A DNA stretch of 64,000 bases from Mesorhizobium sp. B2-7-2 (GTDB taxonomy: Bacteria; Pseudomonadota; Alphaproteobacteria; Rhizobiales; Rhizobiaceae): positions 310,001-374,000 of the forward strand of contig NZ_VFTZ01000003.1 of NCBI RefSeq assembly GCF_006440775.1, in the 5' to 3' direction. Positions 32,761 to 39,709 of this stretch are shown here, piece by piece; positions within the stretch are counted from its first letter, which is position 1; every line of letters begins with the position of its first letter. The notes beneath the pieces are model-generated. The model saw only the letters and a list, made by a program, of their open reading frames with translations. It was not told where the DNA came from and did no database searches. Made by a program: the position numbers and the translations under genes.

Positions 32761-33612
32761 CTACTTGACCGGCGTCACATCCGTCTTCACCCATTTCTCC
32801 GAGATACGTTTGATGGTGCCGTCAGCGATCGCGGCGCTGATCGCGGCGTTCATCATCTCCTTGAGCTTGGTATCTTCCTTACGCAATCCCGCACCGGTTC
32901 CGGCGCCGAACAGGCCGCCGACGAAGCCCGGACCTGCAAGCGTGAAGCCGGAGAATTCAGGTTTTGCGAGCGTCGCGGCAAGCGCTGTCTTCTGAGCGAA
33001 TATCGCATCGATGCGCCCCGCCGCCAAATCGAGATCGTGCTGCTCGGTGGTCTTGTATTCACGGATTTCCACCGTGTCGCCGAAGTATTTCTTCAGGAAT
33101 TCGAGCATGGCCGTCGCCGCCTGGACGCCGACCACCTTGCCTTTCAGCAGCGGCTTCAACTTGTCGACGGCGGCCTTGGACGCGGCTTCGTCATCCAGCT
33201 TGAATTTTTCAGCCGAAGCACCGAGCTTGCCGAGCTCACTATCCTTGGCGACTGCAAACCCGCCCGGATCGATCGCGTAAGGCTGCGTGAAGTCGATGGT
33301 CTCGAGGCGTTTCGGCGTGATGAACATGCTGGCCATGATCACATCGAACTTGCCGACCTTCAATGATGGTATAAGGCCGTCCCAGTCCTGGGCAATGATG
33401 GTGCACTTGATTTTCATCCGTGCGCAAAGATCGTTGGCAAGCTCGATCTCCAGACCGTCGAGCTTGCCGTCTGCGTTGGTGAAATTCCAGGGGGCGTAGG
33501 CACCCTCGGTCGCGATTGTTATAGCCTTTGGCGCGTCCTGCGCGAATGCGGTCTGGACAAAGCCGAGCATGCCGAATACGGCCGCGACGGCGGCCAGTCG
33601 ATGAATTTTCAT
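32761..33612 (-). CDS. Amino acid ABC transporter substrate-binding protein (type 2 fold)
   Basis: The 283-residue protein has a Sec signal peptide (LAAVAAVFGMLGFVQTAFAQ, cleavage near residue 24). The mature fold is of the lysine/arginine/ornithine-binding kind: AITIATEGAYAPWNFTNADG, LEIELANDLCARMKIKCTII, WDGLIPSLKVGKFDVIMASM and ITPKRLETIDFTQPY. Such sequences are often annotated as octopine or basic amino-acid binding proteins. It delivers ligand to the two permeases downstream. The adjacent gamma-glutamyltransferase suggests a gamma-glutamyl amide or opine-like ligand; this is inference. Confidence 0.88.
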   Translation of the reverse strand: MKIHRLAAVAAVFGMLGFVQTAFAQDAPKAITIATEGAYAPWNFTNADGKLDGLEIELANDLCARMKIKCTIIAQDWDGLIPSLKVGKFDVIMASMFITPKRLETIDFTQPYAIDPGGFAVAKDSELGKLGASAEKFKLDDEAASKAAVDKLKPLLKGKVVGVQAATAMLEFLKKYFGDTVEIREYKTTEQHDLDLAAGRIDAIFAQKTALAATLAKPEFSGFTLAGPGFVGGLFGAGTGAGLRKEDTKLKEMMNAAISAAIADGTIKRISEKWVKTDVTPVK

Positions 33613-33703
33613 ATATGTTCCCCTTTCTTAGGCTGATCTAGCTGTTCCGCTGGCCAGTTCCGGTCTTTTGCCGGTTTGAGGCCATTTCTCCTGCCGGCGT
33701 TGA

Positions 33704-34411
33704 TCACCGGCTCGCAGACACGAATTCGGCCAACATCGGCGCTGTGCCGAGAATATGATCCTGCATGACCTCTTCCGCATGGCGAGCGTCGCCCGATCGC
33801 AAGGCTGCGATCACCGCAGCGTGCTCCTCGCGTGCGGAGAGCGGCTTGTCGGCGTCATCGAACCAGATGCGCATGTAAGGCTCTATCACGACATGCAGTG
33901 CCGAAACCTGGTGGATGAGCTTGGGCCTCCGGCTGAGCGCACAGATGCGGCCATGGAATTCCTGATGGCGGATCACCCAGTCGCTGCTGCCGCTCTGGCC
34001 CGCGCGTTCCATGCGGTCGAGCAGGTTCTCGAACTCTTCGAGCGCCTCCTCATCGATCCGTGGCATTGCCAGCCTGACGGCCAGTCCTTCGAGAACCGAA
34101 CGTATCTCGAAGATCTCGTAAAGCTCATCAACCGTGAGGCCGGCGACGACACATCCTCTATTGGGACGCAGAACCACCAGCCCGTCGGAAGCCAGGCGCC
34201 GAAAGGCTTCGCGCACCGGCATGCGGCTCATGCCGATCTCGGCCGCGATCTCTTCGGGAATTAGCCGGTCGCCCGGTTTGTAGCGACCGAGGCGAAGCGC
34301 CCGCTGAAGATGCCTGTACGCCTCCTCCTCTGCGGTGGCGGACAGGCGTGGCTCTACGGAGAAGGCTGCTGGCACTTGGCACCAAAAAGTATTTTTGTAT
34401 CCACGTATCAT
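33704..34411 (-). CDS. GntR family transcriptional regulator (FCD subfamily)
   Basis: I choose the ATG at 34411 (235 residues); the frame also opens at a TTG nine codons earlier. The winged helix shows as ALRLGRYKPGDRLIPEEIAA and MSRMPVREAFRRLASDGLVV, followed by the VRPNRGCVVAGL-like wing (here LRPNRGCVVAGL). The FCD domain begins near LTVDELYEIFEIRSVLEGLA and keeps the metal-binding His pattern (VIRHQEFH, REEHAAV). It lies 91 bp upstream of the binding-protein gene on the same strand and probably controls the gamma-glutamyl block. A palindrome directly in front of its start may be its own operator. Confidence 0.87.
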   Translation of the reverse strand: MIRGYKNTFWCQVPAAFSVEPRLSATAEEEAYRHLQRALRLGRYKPGDRLIPEEIAAEIGMSRMPVREAFRRLASDGLVVLRPNRGCVVAGLTVDELYEIFEIRSVLEGLAVRLAMPRIDEEALEEFENLLDRMERAGQSGSSDWVIRHQEFHGRICALSRRPKLIHQVSALHVVIEPYMRIWFDDADKPLSAREEHAAVIAALRSGDARHAEEVMQDHILGTAPMLAEFVSASR

Positions 34412-34429
34412 AAAATCCGCATTTGGGTG

Positions 34430-34445
34430 CGGGGTCAATACCCCG
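34430..34445. promoter_or_regulatory. 16-bp inverted repeat in front of the GntR gene
   Basis: CGGGGTcaatACCCCG is a perfect inverted repeat with 6-bp arms and a 4-base centre, ending 19 bp upstream of the chosen GntR start. Its position fits an autoregulatory operator. It could also be a short hairpin in the leader; the arms are not followed by a T-run. Confidence 0.45.
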
Positions 34446-34466
34446 TAAAGACCGTTTGCGAGCTGT

Positions 34467-34494
34467 TCGGTGTCAGCTAATCGGTGTCAGCTAA
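34467..34494. repeat. Tandem 14-bp direct repeat
   Basis: The sequence TCGGTGTCAGCTAA is repeated exactly twice in tandem (34467-34480 and 34481-34494), and a partial third unit (CGTCAGC) follows. It lies in the 279-bp gap between the divergent region of the GntR gene and the SapC gene. No other gene is supported in this gap. Confidence 0.6.
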
Positions 34495-34690
34495 CGTCAG
34501 CGGCCCGGCGCCGGGCGTTGGCTGACTTATGATCGGCAATCTCGTCCCTCGCTCCGTCCGAGCGGCGTGAGGGTCGTGCCGAGCTACGCGGCGTGTTGAT
34601 GGGCATCCGCGAATTCGCAAGAGGCCATGGATATTCACTTTGCCGAGGTCTGACGGCGTTGGCTGCGTGCTTATTGTCGCCGCCTATTTT

Positions 34691-35491
34691 CTAAGCCCGC
34701 TTGCGAAGCGACGCCTGGTAGACCAGCGACGACCAGCTGTTGGACGAGGCGAGGTGGCAGTAGATCAACGCGAGCGCGCCGGATTTGCGGAGGTCGAGGA
34801 AGGCTTCATCGCCGAGCTTGTTGAGCGCCTGCTCGTCGATCACCTGGAAATCGGTGAGGTTCAGCACCTCGCCGCCTTCCAGCGTCACCTTGCTCTGGCG
34901 CGGCGCGAACAGCCCATGGGCGTCGATTTTCTCGACCATGGCGCGGGTGGCGTTGAAGTCGTTCTGGAACTGGCTGCAGAAGGCGAGCGCCTGCTTGGTC
35001 GCCTCGGCGGGTTCGGCGCCGTTGAAGAACAAAGCGAGCTTGCCGCCGTCGTCGCGGAATGGCGCCGCCAGCTGATCGACGACGCGATCGCTGGCGCGGT
35101 CGACGCAAAGCGTCAGCCGGCCGGAGGTGGCGGACTCGTCCGCCAGGATGAAGGGATAGCGGCGCACATAGGCGGGAATGTAATGGGGTTCGGTCCAGCG
35201 GCCGTCGGCGTCGACGAACAGGTTCTCGTTCTGGCGCAGTCCGGTGATGACTACCGGCGCCTTGGTCGGGCCGATGAAGACGATCGGATAGGAGCGCATG
35301 GCGCCGGGCATTTCCGACGCCACGACCGGAATGGCATGCGCCGTGCGGGCAAAGCCGAAATCGGCGCGGGCGGTCAGCCCGAGCGAGCCGTGGCGGATCG
35401 GGTTGAGCGCCTCGGGCTTGCCGTAGAACAATGGCAGCGCATTGCCGGGGGCACCTGCGGCCGGCGCATTGTCGGTCGTTGTTTCAGCCAT
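34691..35491 (-). CDS. SapC family protein
   Basis: The ATG at 35491 gives a 266-residue soluble protein (MAETTTDNAPAAGAPGN); the longer frame adds a region without a ribosome site. The SapC family pattern is clear: LPLFYGKPEALNPIRHGSLG, HAIPVVASEMPGAMRSYPIV, FIGPTKAPVVITGLRQNENL and YIPAYVRRYPFILA. The name comes from an S-layer-associated protein, but the function of alphaproteobacterial members is not established. No signal peptide or membrane helix is visible. It stands next to a surface-protein region, which may be meaningful. Function unknown. Confidence 0.85.
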   Translation of the reverse strand: MAETTTDNAPAAGAPGNALPLFYGKPEALNPIRHGSLGLTARADFGFARTAHAIPVVASEMPGAMRSYPIVFIGPTKAPVVITGLRQNENLFVDADGRWTEPHYIPAYVRRYPFILADESATSGRLTLCVDRASDRVVDQLAAPFRDDGGKLALFFNGAEPAEATKQALAFCSQFQNDFNATRAMVEKIDAHGLFAPRQSKVTLEGGEVLNLTDFQVIDEQALNKLGDEAFLDLRKSGALALIYCHLASSNSWSSLVYQASLRKRA

Positions 35492-35782
35492 GTTGTCGCA
35501 TTCTCCCCGGAAACTTCGAAAGCTATGAAATAGCGCAGCCATAACGGGTTTAGGCCAGCACAAGGGCTGGCGCAACGGCCGTAGCGGCTCTCTTGCCGGA
35601 TAGAATCCGCCGAACCGCTCCTGCTCCTTTCCAACGCAATTCCGGACGGAAGGCTACGGCGAAGTCGCCGAACCCAACCACCGCGCAGTTTTCCTGGAAT
35701 TGCTCCGGTCGGCAGGCTATGGACAACATGGTGCCGGCCGATGACATCGGCGGGCCAGGCAAGCGATCGAGGGCGGACGAGT

Positions 35783-36058
35783 ATGATTTCGGCGACGGAT
35801 TTCGACCAGGCTGTCGGACAGACTTTCATCGTCGAGACGAGCGGAAAGATGGTCGCGCTTGAGTTGAACGCGGTGAAGCGGATTGGCCACAGCCTGCGCG
35901 ACGGCGGCGGCTTCTCGCTGCTGTTCAAGGGGCCGCGCGAAATGCTTTTGCCGCAGGCGACCTACCGCTTCGTCGGAAGCGAGCATGCGCATGACATCTT
36001 CATCGTGCCGGTATCCCAGGATGCGACGGGCTATACTTACGAGGCCGTCTTCAACTGA
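35783..36058 (+). CDS. Small hypothetical protein (DUF6916-like)
   Basis: The chosen ATG at 35783 gives 91 residues (ISATDFDQAVGQTFIVETSG, then PREMLLPQATYRFVG and HDIFIVPVSQDATGYTYEAV). The pattern of strands suggests a small beta-rich fold. I recall this kind of protein from gene neighbourhoods with tail-collar proteins in rhizobia, which is also the context here. It is read towards the GNAT gene and overlaps its end by 22 bp. No function can be given. Confidence 0.7.
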   Translation: MISATDFDQAVGQTFIVETSGKMVALELNAVKRIGHSLRDGGGFSLLFKGPREMLLPQATYRFVGSEHAHDIFIVPVSQDATGYTYEAVFN

Positions 36059-36579
36059 GCGCCATCGCCGCCCTTGCCTGACAACGCGGCCGGCCGCGCC
36101 ATCAGGTCGTAAACGCCCTTGTCTTCGCTCACAGCGAAGCCCAGCCGCAGATAGAGGCGGCGCGCCGGATTGTTCTTCTCGACATGGATCGACACCGCCT
36201 TGCCGACGGCGGCAGCCTCGTCGATCAGGTCGTTGAGCAGCGCCGTGCCGAAGCCCTTGCCGCAATGCTGCGGCAGGAAAGCAATGTCGATGATGCGGTG
36301 TTGGCTCGGCCAGCGCTCGAGATAAAGGCGGCCGATCCGCTCGCTGCCGTACTCGATCACGAACCAATCGGCGTCGGGATAATAGCGCCGGTAATGCGCG
36401 CGCTGTGCCTGGAATTGCATGTCGAGGAATGCATGCTTCTGCGGCTCGCTCCAGGAGGTCACCGCCAGTTCTTCCATTCGCGTCGAGGCATAGAGCGCGC
36501 CGAGGAACGGGACGTCCGCGTCCGTCTCTGGCCGCGTCGTCAGCCCGAGCGCGCCCCCGTAATTCTTGCCGGCTATCAT
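36037..36579 (-). CDS. GNAT family N-acetyltransferase
   Basis: The 180-residue protein shows the GNAT fold: LTTRPETDADVPFLGALYAS, DWFVIEYGSERIGRLYLERW, the acetyl-CoA loop LPQHCGKGFGTALL (QHCGKGFG at 104-111) and EKNNPARRLYLRLGF. It would transfer an acetyl group from acetyl-CoA to an amine. It starts 16 bp after the propeller-protein stop on the same strand and probably shares its transcript. Such acetyltransferases accompany collar-protein genes elsewhere, perhaps modifying one of them; that is inference. Confidence 0.85.
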   Translation of the reverse strand: MIAGKNYGGALGLTTRPETDADVPFLGALYASTRMEELAVTSWSEPQKHAFLDMQFQAQRAHYRRYYPDADWFVIEYGSERIGRLYLERWPSQHRIIDIAFLPQHCGKGFGTALLNDLIDEAAAVGKAVSIHVEKNNPARRLYLRLGFAVSEDKGVYDLMARPAALSGKGGDGAQLKTAS

Positions 36580-36594
36580 TCTTGACCGGCTGCC

Positions 36595-37920
36595 TCAGAC
36601 CGGCGGTGTCAGGTCACGCACCACGGCGATCTGCTTGAGATTGCCGGTGGCAAGCGCTGTCCAGTCCCACTCCCATTCGGAGCTGTCCATGGCCATCTGG
36701 TTGAGGGTCCACAGACCATTCGAGCCATCGCCAGTGATCATCATCGAGAACAAGGCGAGGCGGCCGTCGGCATTGTAGTCGAGCGACAGGCGCGTGTTGG
36801 CGTTGGACAGGCTGAAATCACGCCATCCCGACCAGTTCTGGGTGGCGGCGTCATACTGGGCGTTGAAGGAATGGACATGCTGCTGGTCGGACGCGGCCAG
36901 CATGATGTCGCCATCGCCCTGGATGCCGGCGCATAGCGTGGATTTGGGAACCCTGCTGTAGCCGGGGGACGCCCAAACCGTCCAGGTGTCGGAGCCCGCC
37001 GGCTGTTGCTTGGTGTGCAGAACCTGGCCTGGCTGCGTCATGGCAAAGAGATTGGTTGCGCCAAGCGGACCGACGATCGGCGCCATTTCCGTGAACCTGT
37101 ATCCGTTGTCGATCTCCACCCATTGCGTCCAGTCGGCCGGCGTCAACGCCTGGGCCTTGGCTTGCTGGCAGCGGTAGAGTTGCAGGCCGGAATTGATGCC
37201 GAACAGCGCTATACGGCCGTCGGCCTGGCGCAGCGCGGTGATCGCCACCAGCTCGCCCGGAATCTGCTGCCAGGCGCTCCATGGCCGGGCGGGCGGCCTG
37301 AGCTCGTCGGCGGTGATGACGATCGGCGTTGAGGTGCCGGGCGGCGTGATGGTCTTCTGCACCTGAACGATGACGTCCGGGTTCTGGTAGATCCACCAGA
37401 TGCGGCCGAGATTGTCGGTCGCGAATATCTCGACGCGGCCGTCGGCGTCGCGCGCCATCGACAGCTTTTGGTAGAGAACCGCGCCGGGCGGCGCGCCGAT
37501 GTTGACCGGCGGGTTCCATTTCTCGATCGGGCCGACCTGATTTGGATCTTCGGCGATGAAGAAGAGATTGGGGCTTCCCGCCTGCTGTGCGGCGATCGCG
37601 ACGCGGCCATCCTTGGTCAGGCCCGCCGTCATGATCACGAAGACGCCTGGCGCAATGGGAGACCAGTCCTGCGCCCACGGGCCGTTTGGCGAAGTCTGCG
37701 CCTTATGGATGAGCCGTCCGGCCGCGGAATCGATGCCGACGACCATGAGCCGCGACAGTTCGAAGAAGGACGCGCCGGCGGGCATGTGCTGATAGGCCGG
37801 CGGAACGCCGGGTTGCCGCGCGCGCGCCGGCTGCCGGACCTTGGAAGCCGCCCTTGGCGTTGGCGGCTTCTCTGCCTTCGGGGCCGCAGCTTTCGTTTTC
37901 GATTCTGCTTTCTTGGCCAT
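36595..37920 (-). CDS. Beta-propeller protein, PLL/fucose-lectin-like repeats
   Basis: The 441-residue protein has a Lys/Ala/Pro-rich N-terminus (about residues 1-40, no signal peptide) followed by at least six repeats of the form D-G-R-(I/V)-x-(I/L)-F: DGRVAIAAQQAGSPNLFFI, DGRVEIFATDNLGRIWWIYQ, DGRIALFGINSGLQLYRC, DGDIMLAASDQQHVHSF and DGRLALFSMM. Trp-rich edges such as W-x-x-W occur between them. This is the pattern of a PLL-like seven-bladed propeller, a lectin fold. It lies between three collar proteins and a GNAT gene. A glycan-binding role is inferred from the fold. Confidence 0.72.
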   Translation of the reverse strand: MAKKAESKTKAAAPKAEKPPTPRAASKVRQPARARQPGVPPAYQHMPAGASFFELSRLMVVGIDSAAGRLIHKAQTSPNGPWAQDWSPIAPGVFVIMTAGLTKDGRVAIAAQQAGSPNLFFIAEDPNQVGPIEKWNPPVNIGAPPGAVLYQKLSMARDADGRVEIFATDNLGRIWWIYQNPDVIVQVQKTITPPGTSTPIVITADELRPPARPWSAWQQIPGELVAITALRQADGRIALFGINSGLQLYRCQQAKAQALTPADWTQWVEIDNGYRFTEMAPIVGPLGATNLFAMTQPGQVLHTKQQPAGSDTWTVWASPGYSRVPKSTLCAGIQGDGDIMLAASDQQHVHSFNAQYDAATQNWSGWRDFSLSNANTRLSLDYNADGRLALFSMMITGDGSNGLWTLNQMAMDSSEWEWDWTALATGNLKQIAVVRDLTPPV

Positions 37921-37950
37921 CGTATCGGTCCTGACCTGTTGGCTCGGAAT

Positions 37951-38484
37951 TCAGGTTCTCGGCGGGAAAACGCCTTGCAGCGCGATGCAGAAATAGCAGG
38001 TTAGATAGGGCTGCAGATTGTTGTGAGGCTGGTCGCCGCCGGCTGGCGCGAGCATGCTATCGCTCATCGGCGTCAGCGCAGGTATTGGCGTGCCTGGAAC
38101 ATAGGCGAAGACGTCCTTGGATTTGCCGAGGATTCGCGATGGGGAGGGAACCTGAACGTCGGCCACATCCTGGGTTCCGACCATCACACCGTGCGCGTGG
38201 AGCGGCATCTCGCTTTCAAGCAGCGATACTGTCCCTGAGCCCCCGGTCTCACCGAGATCATGCAGGGAGAGCCCCGGGCCCTGGCCTGGATGCATCGGCG
38301 AGCGACCCTGCAGATCGGGCAGGGCGAAATTGGACTTGCCGTTGCCGCCATAGGTGGTGCCGAGCAGCGAGAACAGCGCGGTGTTCTGCGACAGCGGCAA
38401 CAATTGCCCGTCGCACCATGCCCACCCCTTGGGCGCGAAATTGAAGGGGAAGATGCGAATTTCGGCGACGAATGGATCGGCCAT
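37951..38484 (-). CDS. Phage tail-collar domain protein (MdpB-like), copy 3
   Basis: The 177-residue protein has the tail-collar domain in its first 65 residues: IRIFPFNFAPKGWAWCDGQL, then LSQNTALFSLLGTTYGGNG and FALPDLQGRSPMHPGQG. The C-terminus (NNLQPYLTCYFCIALQG) is also family-typical. Such proteins occur at the tips of phage tails and as free-standing bacterial proteins of unknown role (microcystin-dependent protein family). It is the third of three tandem paralogues, each about 165-177 residues, and no other phage genes are near. No signal peptide is seen. Confidence 0.88.
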   Translation of the reverse strand: MADPFVAEIRIFPFNFAPKGWAWCDGQLLPLSQNTALFSLLGTTYGGNGKSNFALPDLQGRSPMHPGQGPGLSLHDLGETGGSGTVSLLESEMPLHAHGVMVGTQDVADVQVPSPSRILGKSKDVFAYVPGTPIPALTPMSDSMLAPAGGDQPHNNLQPYLTCYFCIALQGVFPPRT

Positions 38485-38494
38485 GACGGTCCTC

Positions 38495-39004
38495 TCAGGT
38501 CTGCGACGGGAAGATGCCGAACAGCGAGATGATGAAGTTGACGCACAGATACGGCTGGAAATTATCGTGCGGCTGGTTGCCGCCGACTGCCGACATCATG
38601 GTCGCGGCCATGGGGCCATCGGGCGCTTGCCCGTCGATATACATAGCGATCGTCCCGGTAACCTGATCCAGAACGTTGCCTCCCGGATTGTTACCTGTTC
38701 CGGTCTGCGTCGATGCCAGCATGGCATGCGAGTGCGCCGGAATCTGCTGGATCGTCAGCGTGATCTGCTCGGCGCCTCCGGTCTCGGCAAGGATGAAGCC
38801 GTTGCCCTGATGGAGCGGCAGGCGGCCGCGCAGGTCGGGCAGTGCGAATGTGCTCTGACCATCGCCGCCATAGGTCGTGCCGATCAGGTTGAACAACGTT
38901 TCGTTCTCGGAGATCGGCAGAAGCTGTCCTTCGCAGAACATCCAGCCGGCCGGCGCGAAATTGCCGGCAAACATGCGGATTTCGCCAACATAGGGTTGTG
39001 CCAT
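38495..39004 (-). CDS. Phage tail-collar domain protein (MdpB-like), copy 2
   Basis: The 169-residue paralogue opens IRMFAGNFAPAGWMFCEGQL and continues ETLFNLIGTTYGGDG, FALPDLRGRLPLHQGNG and NFQPYLCVNFIISLFG. Its middle region (QQIPAHSHAMLASTQTG) carries the H-x-H motif seen in collar proteins. It lies 11 bp after copy 1 and 10 bp before copy 3, so the three form one transcript. The variable part between residues 90 and 140 differs most from the neighbours and may define specificity. Confidence 0.88.
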   Translation of the reverse strand: MAQPYVGEIRMFAGNFAPAGWMFCEGQLLPISENETLFNLIGTTYGGDGQSTFALPDLRGRLPLHQGNGFILAETGGAEQITLTIQQIPAHSHAMLASTQTGTGNNPGGNVLDQVTGTIAMYIDGQAPDGPMAATMMSAVGGNQPHDNFQPYLCVNFIISLFGIFPSQT

Positions 39005-39015
39005 GATCGCGTTCC

Positions 39016-39513
39016 TCAGGTCGGCGACGGGAAGATGCCCTGCAGGGCAATGCAGAAGGTCAGCGTCAGGAAAGGCTGCATGTTCAGATGCGCCTGTGAT
39101 CCGCCGATATTGGCAATGCTGGCCGGGTGCAACGACGTGAGGTTGTCCGGCTGCCTGTAACCGTTGTTGAACGCGCCGAGAAAACTGCCGGAACTGGTCG
39201 GCACGCTGCCGTTGCTGTTCGTCGCTTGCGCCTGGTGGGCATGGGTCGGCAACTCTCCAATGGACAGCGTGTGGGACTGCTCGCCGCCGCGCTCGCCGAG
39301 TGTGTGTCCGTCTCCAACGTGGTTCGGTATCCGTCCCCGGTAATCAGGCAGCGCGAAATTCACCCTGCCGTCGCCACCGAAAGTGGTGCCGAGCAGCGAG
39401 AAAAGCGCCTGATTCTGATTGATGGGCAAAAGCTGCCCGTTGCAGAGTGCCCACCCTTTGGGCGCGAAGCCGAACGACATGATGCGGATTTCGGACAGAA
39501 ACGGTTCTGACAT
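39016..39513 (-). CDS. Phage tail-collar domain protein (MdpB-like), copy 1
   Basis: The 165-residue paralogue opens IRIMSFGFAPKGWALCNGQL, then INQNQALFSLLGTTFGGDG, FALPDYRGRIPNHVGDG and GELPTHAHQAQATNSNG with the H-x-H motif. It is the first gene of the small minus-strand operon and is separated from the end of the giant adhesin gene by 196 bp of AT-rich DNA (39541-39640 is the most AT-rich stretch seen in the window), which probably holds its promoter. Function is unknown; the three copies may assemble with each other. Confidence 0.88.
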   Translation of the reverse strand: MSEPFLSEIRIMSFGFAPKGWALCNGQLLPINQNQALFSLLGTTFGGDGRVNFALPDYRGRIPNHVGDGHTLGERGGEQSHTLSIGELPTHAHQAQATNSNGSVPTSSGSFLGAFNNGYRQPDNLTSLHPASIANIGGSQAHLNMQPFLTLTFCIALQGIFPSPT

Positions 39514-39709
39514 TCAAACACCCCTTCGCTGCCGTCCCGATTATGCGCACACTAAACTTTGAAGTACAACAGAAATAATAAACAAAAAAATAATTTTGAA
39601 TACTATTTTACTGTCGATTAATACATCTTATCCGAAAGATGCATAACATCGCTATTGCGTTCATCGGGTTGCAAATCGGCCGTAGTCCAGTCCGCCCTAC
39701 GTTTGCGGA
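39514..39709 (-). promoter_or_regulatory. AT-rich gap, probable promoter of the collar-protein operon
   Basis: This 196-bp gap between the end of the giant adhesin gene and the first collar gene contains a run of A/T-rich sequence (AATAATAAACAAAAAAATAA and TTTTGAATACTATTTTACTG), in sharp contrast to the GC-rich surroundings. Such DNA fits a promoter region and binding by nucleoid proteins. No clear -35/-10 pair or terminator hairpin could be fixed by eye. Confidence 0.4.

Noticed and set aside
37951-39513. Prophage remnant, suggested by three tail-collar proteins
   Set aside because: No integrase, capsid, portal, terminase, tail tube or lysis gene is present, and no attachment-site repeat was seen. 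Free-standing collar-domain proteins are known outside phages.
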